A stretch of 64,000 nucleotides of DNA from Heterodera schachtii (lineage: Eukaryota > Nematoda > Chromadorea > Rhabditida > Heteroderidae). The notes beneath the pieces are model-generated. The model ran no database searches, was not told where the DNA came from, and was given only the letters and a program-made list of their open reading frames with translations. Positions 53,601 to 64,000 of the stretch are shown one piece after another. Every line of letters starts with the position of its first letter. Position 1 is the stretch's first letter. The translations under genes were made by a program, and so were the position numbers. Location of the stretch: NCBI GenBank assembly GCA_023374025.1, contig SIJG01000015.1:1840697-1904696 (forward strand), given 5' to 3'.

Positions 53601-56600
53601 GATATCCGAAGAGAAAGAAGCATTAATTTAAATAAATAATATTATTCGACTGACACTTTTTTTATCTTTTTTTCCATAGCCTATGTGATAGAGAATATTG
53701 AATTAATTTTTTTTAAACTGAAAAGCTGCACAGTTCAAAATTAAATAAGTGAAAAATTTTTAATGAACTTTTGGCAGTAAATTGGTCAATTATTTGGAAT
53801 TTGGTAAAGTTTATAGACAATAAATTCATTGGATAAAGGGTTTTTAATAAAATGGTGTGAGGTTTCTAAAAAAGTGAGAAAAATGCTGACAAAATCCATT
53901 CCCTATATCGTTAATCGTTTTTTCGGAGTGGCACGCGGCTTTTTTGGCGAATTGCAACAAACCGTGGGCTGATATCCGAAGAGAAAGAAGCATTAATTTA
54001 AATAAATAATATTATTCGACTGACACTTTTTTTATCTTTTTTTCCATAGCCTATGTGATAGAGAATATTGAATTAATTTTTTTTAAACTGAAAAGCTGCA
54101 CAGTTCAAAATTAAATAAGTGAAAAATTTTTAATAAACTTTTGGCAGTAAATTGGTCAATTATTTGGAATTTGGTAAAGTTTATAGACAATAAATTCATT
54201 GGATAAAGGGTTTTTAATAAAATGGTGTGAGGTTTCTAAAAAAGTGAGAAAAATGCTGACAAAATCCATTCCCTATATCGTTAATCGTTTTTTCGGAGTG
54301 GCACGCGGCTTTTTTGGCGAATTGCAACAAACCGTGGGCTGATATCCGAAGAGAAAGAAGCATTAATTTAAATAAATAATATTATTCGACTGACACTTTT
54401 TTTATCTTTTTTTCCATAGCCTATGTGATAGAGAATATTGAATTAATTTTTTTTAAACTGAAAAGCTGCACAGTTCAAAATTAAATAAGTGAAAAATTTT
54501 TAATGAACTTTTGGCAGTAAATTGGTCAATTATTTGGAATTTGGTAAAGTTAATAGACAATAAATTCATTGGATAAAGGGTTTTTAATAAAATGGTGTGA
54601 GGTTTCTAAAAAAGTGAGAAAAATGCTGACAAAATCCATTCCCTATATCGTTAATCGTTTTTTCGGAGTGGCACGCGGCTTTTTTGGCGAATTGCAACAA
54701 ACCGTGGGCTGATATCCGAAGAGAAAGAAGCATTAATTTAAATAAATAATATTATTCGACTGACACTTTTTTTATCTTTTTTTCCATAGCCTATGTGATA
54801 GAGAATATTGAATTAATTTTTTTTAAACTGAAAAGCTGCACAGTTCAAAATTAAATAAGTGAAAAATTTTTAATGAACTTTTGGCAGTAAATTGGTCAAT
54901 TATTTGGAATTTGGTAAAGTTTATAGACAATAAATTCATTGGATAAAGGGTTTTTAATAAAATGGTGTGAGGTTTCTAAAAAAGTGAGAAAAATGCTGAC
55001 AAAATCCATTCCCTATATCGTTAATCGTTTTTTCGGAGTGGCACGCGGCTTTTTTGGCGAATTGCAACAAACCGTGGGCTGATATCCGAAGAGAAAGAAG
55101 CATTAATTTAAATAAATAATATTATTCGACTGACACTTTTTTTATCTTTTTTTCCATAGCCTATGTGATAGAGAATATTGAATTAATTTTTTTTAAACTG
55201 AAAAGCTGCACAGTTCAAAATTAAATAAGTGAAAAATTTTTAATGAACTTTTGGCAGTAAATTGGTCAATTATTTGGAATTTGGTAAAGTTTATAGACAA
55301 TAAATTCATTGGATAAAGGGTTTTTAATAAAATGGTGTGAGGTTTCTAAAAAAGTGAGAAAAATGCTGACAAAATCCATTCCCTATATCGTTAATCGTTT
55401 TTTCGGAGTGGCACGCGGCTTTTTTGGCGAATTGCAACAAACCGTGGGCTGATATCCGAAGAGAAAGAAGCATTAATTTAAATAAATAATATTATTCGAC
55501 TGACACTTTTTTTATCTTTTTTTCCATAGCCTATGTGATAGAGAATATTGAATTAATTTTTTTTAAACTGAAAAGCTGCACAGTTCAAAATTAAATAAGT
55601 GAAAAATTTTTAATGAACTTTTGGCAGTAAATTGGTCAATTATTTGGAATTTGGTAAAGTTTATAGACAATAAATTCATTGGATAAAGGGTTTTTAATAA
55701 AATGGTGTGAGGTTTCTAAAAAAGTGAGAAAAATGTTGACAAAATCCATTCCCTATATCGTTAATCGTTTTTTCGGAGTGGCACGCGGCTTTTTTGGCGA
55801 ATTGCAACAAACCGTGGGCTGATATCCGAAGAGAAAGAAGCATTAATTTAAATAAATAATATTATTCGACTGACACTTTTTTTATCTTTTTTTCCATAGC
55901 CTATGTGATAGAGAATATTGAATTAATTTTTTTTAAACTGAAAAGCTGCACAGTTCAAAATTAAATAAGTGAAAAATTTTTAATGAACTTTTGGCAGTAA
56001 ATTGGTCAATTATTTGGAATTTGGTAAAGTTTATAGACAATAAATTCATTGGATAAAGGGTTTTTAATAAAATGGTGTGAGGTTTCTAAAAAAGTGAGAA
56101 AAATGCTGACAAAATCCATTCCCTATATCGTTAATCGTTTTTTCGGAGTGGCACGCGGCTTTTTTGGCGAATTGCAACAAACCGTGGGCTGATATCCGAA
56201 GAGAAAGAAGCATTAATTTAAATAAATAATATTATTCGACTGACACTTTTTTTATCTTTTTTTCCATAGCCTATGTGATAGAGAATATTGAATTAATTTT
56301 TTTTAAACTGAAAAGCTGCACAGTTCAAAATTAAATAAGTGAAAAATTTTTAATGAACTTTTGGCAGTAAATTGGTCAATTATTTGGAATTTGGTAAAGT
56401 TTATAGACAATAAATTCATTGGATAAAGGGTTTTTAATAAAATGGTGTGAGGTTTCTAAAAAAGTGAGAAAAATGCTGACAAAATCCATTCCCTATATCG
56501 TTAATCGTTTTTTCGGAGTGGCACGCGGCTTTTTTGGCGAATTGCAACAAACCGTGGGCTGATATCCGAAGAGAAAGAAGCATTAATTTAAATAAATAAT

Positions 56601-59600
56601 ATTATTCGACTGACACTTTTTTTATCTTTTTTTCCATAGCCTATGTGATAGAGAATATTGAATTAATTTTTTTTAAACTGAAAAGCTGCACAGTTCAAAA
56701 TTAAATAAGTGAAAAATTTTTAATGAACTTTTGGCAGTAAATTGGTCAATTATTTGGAATTTGGTAAAGTTTATAGACAATAAATTCATTGGATAAAGGG
56801 TTTTTAATAAAATGGTGTGAGGTTTCTAAAAAAGTAAGAAAAATGCTGACAAAATCCATTCCCTATATCGTTAATCGTTTTTTCGGAGTGGCACGCGGCT
56901 TTTTTGGCGAATTGCAACAAACCGTGGGCTGATATCCGAAGAGAAAGAAGCATTAATTTAAATAAATAATATTATTCGACTGACACTTTTTTTATCTTTT
57001 TTTCCATAGCCTATGTGATAGAGAATATTGAATTAATTTTTTTTAAACTGAAAAGCTGCACAGTTCAAAATTAAATAAGTGAAAAATTTTTAATAAACTT
57101 TTGGCAGTAAATTGGTCAATTATTTGGAATTTGGTAAAGTTTATAGACAATAAATTCATTGGATAAAGGGTTTTTAATAAAATGGTGTGAGGTTTCTAAA
57201 AAAGTGAGAAAAATGCTGACAAAATCCATTCCCTATATCGTTAATCGTTTTTTCGGAGTGGCACGCGGCTTTTTTGGCGAATTGCAACAAACCGTGGGCT
57301 GATATCCGAAGAGAAAGAAGCATTAATTTAAATAAATAATATTATTCGACTGACACTTTTTTTATCTTTTTTTCCATAGCCTATGTGATAGAGAATATTG
57401 AATTAATTTTTTTTAAACTGAAAAGCTGCACAGTTCAAAATTAAATAAGTGAAAAATTTTTAATGAACTTTTGGCAGTAAATTGGTCAATTATTTGGAAT
57501 TTGGTAAAGTTTATAGACAATAAATTCATTGGATAAAGGGTTTTTAATAAAATGGTGTGAGGTTTCTAAAAAAGTGAGAAAAATGCTGACAAAATCCATT
57601 CCCTATATCGTTAATCGTTTTTTCGGAGTGGCACGCGGCTTTTTTGGCGAATTGCAACAAACCGTGGGCTGATATCCGAAGAGAAAGAAGCATTAATTTA
57701 AATAAATAATATTATTCGACTGACACTTTTTTTATCTTTTTTTCCATAGCCTATGTGATAGAGAATATTGAATTAATTTTTTTTAAACTGAAAAGCTGCA
57801 CAGTTCAAAATTAAATAAGTGAAAAATTTTTAATGAACTTTTGGCAGTAAATTGGTCAATTATTTGGAATTTGGTAAAGTTTATAGACAATAAATTCATT
57901 GGATAAAGGGTTTTTAATAAAATGGTGTGAGGTTTCTAAAAAAGTGAGAAAAATGCTGACAAAATCCATTCCCTATATCGTTAATCGTTTTTTCGGAGTG
58001 GCACGCGGCTTTTTTGGCGAATTGCAACAAACCGTGGGCTGATATCCGAAGAGAAAGAAGCATTAATTTAAATAAATAATATTATTCGACTGACACTTTT
58101 TTTATCTTTTTTTCCATAGCCTATGTGATAGAGAATATTGAATTAATTTTTTTTAAACTGAAAAGCTGCACAGTTCAAAATTAAATAAGTGAAAAATTTT
58201 TAATAAACTTTTGGCAGTAAATTGGTCAATTATTTGGAATTTGGTAAAGTTTATAGACAATAAATTCATTGGATAAAGGGTTTTTAATAAAATGGTGTGA
58301 GGTTTCTAAAAAAGTGAGAAAAATGCTGACAAAATCCATTCCCTATATCGTTAATCGTTTTTTCGGAGTGGCACGCGGCTTTTTTGGCGAATTGCAACAA
58401 ACCGTGGGCTGATATCCGAAGAGAAAGAAGCATTAATTTAAATAAATAATATTATTCGACTGACACTTTTTTTATCTTTTTTTCCATAGCCTATGTGATA
58501 GAGAATATTGAATTAATTTTTTTTAAACTGAAAAGCTGCACAGTTCAAAATTAAATAAGTGAAAAATTTTTAATAAACTTTTGGCAGTAAATTGGTCAAT
58601 TATTTGGAATTTGGTAAAGTTTATAGACAATAAATTCATTGGATAAAGGGTTTTTAATAAAATGGTGTGAGGTTTCTAAAAAAGTGAGAAAAATGTTGAC
58701 AAAATCCATTCCCTATATCGTTAATCGTTTTTTCGGAGTGGCACGCGGCTTTTTTGGCGAATTGCAACAAACCGTGGGCTGATATCCGAAGAGAAAGAAG
58801 CATTAATTTAAATAAATAATATTATTCGACTGACACTTTTTTTATCTTTTTTTCCATAGCCTATGTGATAGAGAATATTGAATTAATTTTTTTTAAACTG
58901 AAAAGCTGCACAGTTCAAAATTAAATAAGTGAAAAATTTTTAATAAACTTTTGGCAGTAAATTGGTCAATTATTTGGAATTTGGTTAAGTTTATAGACAA
59001 TAAATTCATTGGATAAAGGGTTTTTAATAAAATGGTGTGAGGTTTCTAAAAAAGTGAGAAAAATGTTGACAAAATCCATTCCCTATATCGTTAATCGTTT
59101 TTTCGGAGTGGCACGCGGCTTTTTTGGCGAATTGCAACAAACCGTGGGCTGATATCCGAAGAGAAAGAAGCTTTAATTTAAATAAATAATATTATTCGAC
59201 TGACACTTTTTTTATCTTTTTTTCCATAGCCTATGTGATAGAGAATATTGAATTAATTTTTTTTAAACTGAAAAGCTGCACAGTTCAAAATTAAATAAGT
59301 GAAAAATTTTTAATGAACTTTTGGCAGTAAATTGGTCAATTATTTGGAATTTGGTAAAGTTTATAGACAATAAATTCATTGGATAAAGGGTTTTTAATAA
59401 AATGGTGTGAGGTTTCTAAAAAAGTGAGAAAAATGTTGACAAAATCCATTCCCTATATCGTTAATCGTTTTTTCGGAGTGGCACGCGGCTTTTTTGGCGA
59501 ATTGCAACAAACCGTTGGCTGATATCCGAAGAGAAAGAAGCTTTAATTTAAATAAATAATATTATTCGACTGACACTTTTTTTATCTTTTTTTCCATAGC

Positions 59601-60152
59601 CTATGTGATAGAGAATATTGAATTAATTTTTTTTAAACTGAAAAGCTGCACAGTTCAAAATTAAATAAGTGAAAAATTTTTAATGAACTTTTGGCAGTAA
59701 ATTGGTCAATTATTTGGAATTTGGTAAAGTTTATAGACAATAAATTCATTGGATAAAGGGTTTTTAATAAAATGGTGTGAGGTTTCTAAAAAAGTGAGAA
59801 AAATGCTGACAAAATCCATTCCCTATATCGTTAATCGTTTTTTCGGAGTGGCACGCGGCTTTTTTGGCGAATTGCAACAAACCGTGGGCTGATATCCGAA
59901 GAGAAAGAAGCATTAATTTAAATAAATAATATTATTCGACTGACACTTTTTTTATCTTTTTTTCCATAGCCTATGTGATAGAGAATATTGAATTAATTTT
60001 TTTTAAACTGAAAAGCTGCACAGTTCAAAATTAAATAAGTGAAAAATTTTTAATGAACTTTTGGCAGTAAATTGGTCAATTATTTGGAATTTGGTAAAGT
60101 TTATAGACAATAAATTCATTGGATAAAGGGTTTTTAATAAAATGGTGTGAGG
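47636..60152 (+). repeat. Satellite array, ~370-bp monomer x 34
   Basis: Head-to-tail units start at CCCTATATCG: 47639, 48009, 48378, 48747, 49116, 49462, 49832, 50202, 50572, 50942, 51311, 51681 and then every 370 bp to 59821. Lengths are 369-370 bp except unit 5 (346 bp, one internal deletion). The last unit stops after about 332 bp at GGTGTGAGG. Units differ at a handful of sites: TATATCG/TATCTCG, GTTTATAG/GTTAATAG, AATGAACT/AATAAACT, ATGCTGAC/ATGTTGAC. Each unit has a GC-richer block (TTCGGAGTGGCACGCGGC, then GGCGAATTGCAACAAACCG). The monomer is about 65-70% AT. Copy number may be an assembly minimum. Confidence 0.97.
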
Positions 60153-60154
60153 TT

Positions 60155-61734
60155 AAAGCCTTATTTTTATAAAATTTATTCAAAACACGTTCAAAATGTT
60201 TAAATGTTATATTTTTGATTTTACATGATCAATTTGAGCAGTTTTTTGTTAGAAATAAGCATTTTGTGAAATTCTGAGCACGTAAAATCGAAGTTGATTT
60301 TTTGCGGCGCTTTTTTCAAAAACTTTCGGGGGATAAGGGGCCGCCGGCAGTGCCGATATGCGCCGCCGGGAAAATTGTGATTTTTAATGCGATTTGTAAC
60401 AGATTTGTTCACAAAAATGGCCAAATTTTGTGATTTTGAGCAAATTTTTAAGAAAATAAAGGATCCTTTAGGGGCTGGCGGTGCTGACAGGCGCCGCCGG
60501 GGGAAAATTGAGAATTTTGACCATATTTTTAGCAGGTTTTCATTAAAAAATTATTAATTTTGTGATTTTTTGGAGAAAAAAATTGGTTCTTTTCTGGTTT
60601 TTATAAAAAAATTAGAAAAATTTTTGGAAAATTTGGGTGATATTTTCGTCTCAAAAATCCTCAAATCATCATTTCAAAAATAAATCTTCATTGACCTATC
60701 AAAAAGCCACAAAATGAGGATAAATCCTCAGATCTGCCAGCCCTGATTTTTCCCCTTCCTTTATAAATAGGGTTCGAAGTTGTATGATTTTGCATATTTT
60801 TTCTGCGCATATGCTATGAAGAAAGGGGCTCAAAAATAGCATTTTTACGTTAAAATTTTTGGATTTGGTGAAGCATATTTTGGGGGGTTTTCGAGAATAA
60901 ATGCATATTTTGCCATTTTTCGGCTTTTAGAGCATATTTCGGTCATTTTTGGCAAATTTTCACAAGAAAAATGCGAAAAAAAACGAAAAATACACCCCTA
61001 AGGATCGACTTTTTGGGAATTTAAAAAAAACACACCTTTAAAAATCGAAAATTTTTATTTTCTGTAAGAACTTTTGGAAAAAAATTATTTATATAAAAAA
61101 TGTAACTTTCAGGGCTGCAAAAAATATGCACGAAAAATGACCAAAATATGCACATAAATATGCAAATAAAATTGCCAAATATGCTTCAAATATGCACAAA
61201 AATCGCAAAATATGCACCAAATATGCAAAAAAAAAAAAAACTTGAAAATTAGGGGTGCAAAATAATTAAAAATTTTATATCATAAATTTTATCGGTTGTT
61301 TTTGTAATTGCAAATTAAAAATTTCTCAAGGTTTTCGGCAGTGAAGCTCACTGTTGACCCACTCGCGCATCCATTCAGATTTGGATTTAATTTAGGCATA
61401 ATCAAATTTTTTTCATAAGGGATATTTAAATCGGAAAATATTTGACGAAAAATGGCAATATATGGTTGAAATATGCAGAAAAACGGAAAATATGCAAAAT
61501 ATGCATAAACACCCAAAATATGCAAATAAAAGTCCCGATTTTTATACGCATTTGCAGCCCTGGTAATTTTGTTTAAGCATATAATAAAAATTCAAACATT
61601 TAGAAATTCAATATTTTTGCAATTGTCTAAAAATGCTGCTTCGCCCTTGTTTTGGTCTTTTCAAAGTCAATTCTTAATTTATACACAAAATGGCATCAAA
61701 ACAATGCACTCCTTTTCAAAACATCACATTTATA
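60155..61734 (+). repeat. Direct repeat D2 flanking the satellite array (right copy)
   Basis: Nearly identical to 45680-47635 but with two internal deletions. It starts abruptly at AAAGCC inside the hAT element, next to the truncated last satellite unit. At its right edge CACATTTATA continues into GCACGAGAG, i.e. unique DNA. A few single-base differences (for example GCTGACAGG against GCTGATAGG) show it is not a simple assembly copy. Confidence 0.92.
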
Positions 61735-61969
61735 GCACGAGAGAATTTCAATTAATTGGGTCAAAACAGCAAAATATAAAAAGTTATTTGGTTTAGGTTT
61801 AAATTGGCGTTATTTTTATTTTTTGTTCTCTGCGGTTTTCATTTGTATGCCATCTTTTGGCATTCCCATTAAATTTTGCCGCCTCTGTTCCAATCAATTT
61901 TTTCATTTACTTTTTTAAAAAGCTAGTCCAATTCGGTTGATCTGCTAAGTGTAAGAGCATCCTTTGCCA

Positions 61970-63903
61970 ATGGATAATTTCAAAAACTCTGCCAACATTT
62001 CGCCGGTCGACGAACTGTCCCAGTGGAAAGGCCGTGCTTTGTTTTTGGAACAGTCCGTGAAAAGGCTGGTGCAGGAGAATCGCGAGTTGCGCCACGAGTT
62101 GGGACGGACCAAAAATCAGGTGGAAAATGGCAATTTTTGAGTGTAAGGCGCTCGATTTTGGCCCTTACTGATTTTAATTATTCAAAGGCATTTATTTGTT
62201 CATACATTTCTAATAGCTCACTTTTTGTATATTCACCCAAAAAATAGGAGACACCAAAATATTACAATTCCTTTGCTCGTTGAAAAGTTCGAATTTTATT
62301 GAAAAAAATGGGTACTCTAAATCTTAAAAAAAAATTCAGAGGTTTGATGGTCGCTGAACAGGAATCCAACATCTATTTCGCCCTATTTCGAACTCCGACC
62401 CAAATTCGAACAATAATTTGAAAAAAAAAATCCAAAAATTACAACTACAAAAAAATAGCTTTATACGCGTCTAAACTCTATGAAAAACTAGCGTTAGCTG
62501 ATACTGATTTCTATGCTTTGCTCATAGTACACCATTCCGTGTGTTTTTATAAAGCTAATTATCGCTGTAGAAATTTTTTTTTTGTTGTAATTTTTGATTT
62601 TTTTTTCTCAAATTATTGTTCGAGTTTGGGTTCGGGCTTCGAAATAGGGCGAAATAGATGTTGGATTCCTGTTCAGCGACCATCAAAACCCATGCTGAAA
62701 GTTTTTTTAAGAATTAAACAAAAAAAATTTTATGGGCGGTAAACCACATAAATACCAAAAAATGTAAGAATTTGAGAAGTTTTTACAATTGTATTAAACA
62801 ATGAGAGAGACCTTTAAACCGTTTCTGTGTTTCCAAACAATTTATAGAATTTTCAGTCATTTTTAATTTAAGTTTTAACAATAAAAGGTGATGCAATGTC
62901 AGAAGGACTGTGAAGAGGCACGTCGACAGAGGGACCGCGAAGTGAACAAAAAACGGACCATTCAGCAATTTGAGGTGCTTTATTAGTTGGGTTCATTAAA
63001 ATTGACACCGCTGGAGAAAAGGAGCATTTTTAGCGGCTTTTTTAAAACCAAAATTTAAATTGGGGGACTTTTGGCCGACTGAAAAAAAGGGAATTTTTAT
63101 TATTTTGGGTTGCGAAATATACCATGTAAGTAATAAAATTTTTTGATTTTTAGTTTGCCACCCCCCCCCCTCGGTTACGGGTCGTTGTTTTTTATCGCCC
63201 CTTTGTCTTCCAAAAAGGAGGAGGAGCGTCGTGCACGTGCAATTGCTTCCGCCGCCTTTGCTGACCCCGTGCCGCTGACGGCGGACGAACGCGGCCATGC
63301 CGAGCTGATGAAGCGCATTTCGCCGATGCCCATGCGACGCATCATGGTCTCCGCCACGCAGAATCAGCAGAGAGCCGAAGCTGCGGCGCGTGCCACCGCC
63401 GCCGCTTACGACCGCACCGGCACAGTGACGGCGGCGCTGGTCCCGCAATTTGTTCAGCAGCAGCCGAAGGGGTGAGACGAACAGAGTGCATTGGCGGAAT
63501 TTAAAAAATTGCATAAATGCACAATCAGGCATTTTTTTTGTTTTCATTTAAGGTACTTGTGGGTTTTGGGCCTACACCACAAAACTCGACTCCTATTTGT
63601 GCGAATTCCTTTTGCGTGAGGACTGTAAAAGACGCAAAGTTGATCCCTTTGAAGAAATTTGCTTCAGATTGTTGAATTTAAGCTGCCAAAATAGTAACGC
63701 GCGCTAAAATGCCTTCAGCGCGCCCTAACTTTTTTAATAATTTTGTGGTGTAGGCCCAAAACCCACAAGTACCTCATTAAATTTTTCTCACATTTCCCAG
63801 ACGCACTTTTCCCACCGTTTTGTCAGTTTTTGGCGAATGCGTGCCAAGTAATTGTCGTCGCGTCGGAGCAATGCCCTCAAAAAACATCGTCGGAGTCAGA
63901 TAA
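61970..63903 (+). CDS. Coiled-coil protein of unknown function
   Basis: Four exons (61970-62119, 62888-62974, 63218-63471, 63801-63903) join in phase to 197 residues, stop 63901-63903. Residues 15-80 form a charged coiled coil (LFLEQSVKRLVQENRELRHE, then CQKDCEEARRQRDREVNKKR). A conserved-looking Ala-rich middle follows: ADPVPLTADERGHAELMKRI, SPMPMRRIMVSATQNQQRAE. The C-terminus is FPTVLSVFGECVPSNCRRVG. GC-rich exon usage contrasts with the AT-rich introns, which supports a real gene. I do not recognise the family. Intron 3 of the model accepts at AAAAAG/GAG, a weak site. An upstream TTTTTAG at 63151 would be out of frame. Confidence 0.7.
62320..62715. mobile_element. Hairpin MITE in intron 1 of the coiled-coil gene
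   Basis: Arms of at least 80 bp are inverted: GATGGTCGCTGAACAGGAAT, CCAACATCTATTTCGCCCTA and TTCGAAC on the left, mirrored by TAGGGCGAAATAGATGTTGG and ATTCCTGTTCAGCGACCATC on the right. Outer parts (ATTCTTAAAAAAA) pair less well. No coding frame. Related text occurs near 5135-5170. Confidence 0.8.
63551..63774. mobile_element. Short MITE with 34-bp inverted ends in intron 3
   Basis: AGGTACTTGTGGGTTTTGGG followed by CCTACACCACAAAA is mirrored exactly at 63741-63774. The element is 224 bp. Flanks CATTTA and CATTAA suggest a short or decayed target duplication. It sits just upstream of the last coding exon. Confidence 0.82.
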
Positions 63904-64000
63904 ATTTATTTTTTTATAACCCAGTAATTTTGTTGATTGATGATCGAGATTTTATTGTCGTTTTAAAGGGAGTTAATCAGTTAATTAAAATTAATAATTG
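63904..64000. other. 3' flank of the coiled-coil gene
   Basis: AT-rich; no canonical AATAAA before the window ends. Confidence 0.3.

Noticed and set aside
47636..60152. CRISPR-like array
   Set aside because: Units are contiguous 370-bp monomers without short repeats separated by unique spacers; this is eukaryotic satellite DNA.
63143..63475. 110-codon frame starting before the coiled-coil exon
   Set aside because: Its first 25 codons read through poly(C) intron sequence; in-phase splicing places the exon start at 63218.

Overview
The window looks like nuclear DNA of a nematode, probably a plant-parasitic tylenchid such as a cyst nematode. Exons are short and GC-richer. They sit in very AT-rich introns, usually bounded by GT...TTTCAG, with one GC-AG intron. 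The gene families are also nematode-like: an insect/nematode-type receptor guanylyl cyclase, a transthyretin-like secreted protein, a pepsin-inhibitor-3-like protein, a divergent chemoreceptor-type GPCR and a Cys-loop channel. The genus is inference; no rRNA or mitochondrial marker is present. The gene models below were assembled by hand from splice signals, reading phase and family motifs, because most real exons are much shorter than the longest open frames.

1-5.4 kb is a transposon-rich stretch. It holds a dead duplicate of the patatin/iPLA2 gene (2653-3958) between two hAT-like non-autonomous elements. 5.5-16.4 kb holds a MOSPD1/3-like membrane protein (+) and, convergent to it, a receptor guanylyl cyclase (-). 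Two introns of the cyclase carry complete insertions with 8-bp target duplications. 17.5-22.1 kb holds the intact ankyrin plus patatin iPLA2 (+), divergent from the cyclase.

22.8-41.1 kb is a run of minus-strand genes: a pepsin-inhibitor-like secreted protein, an SLC46-type transporter, a signal-anchored PABS/METTL13-like methyltransferase with a small tail-anchored protein just upstream (possible operon), a 54-residue secreted peptide, an SLC7 amino-acid transporter light chain, a Ly6/three-finger-like secreted protein and a seven-helix receptor. 41.4-45.2 kb holds a Cys-loop ligand-gated channel and a transthyretin-like protein (+).

45.4-61.7 kb is the structural highlight. About 34 head-to-tail copies of a ~370-bp satellite lie between two nearly identical direct copies of a 1.6-2 kb segment, itself made of nested hAT-like elements. 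62-63.9 kb is a complete four-exon gene for an unrecognised coiled-coil protein with MITEs in two introns.

Several genes act at membranes or outside the cell (cyclase receptor, GPCR, channel, transporters, secreted peptides). No common pathway is evident; the cluster is best read as an ordinary gene neighbourhood peppered with recent mobile elements.
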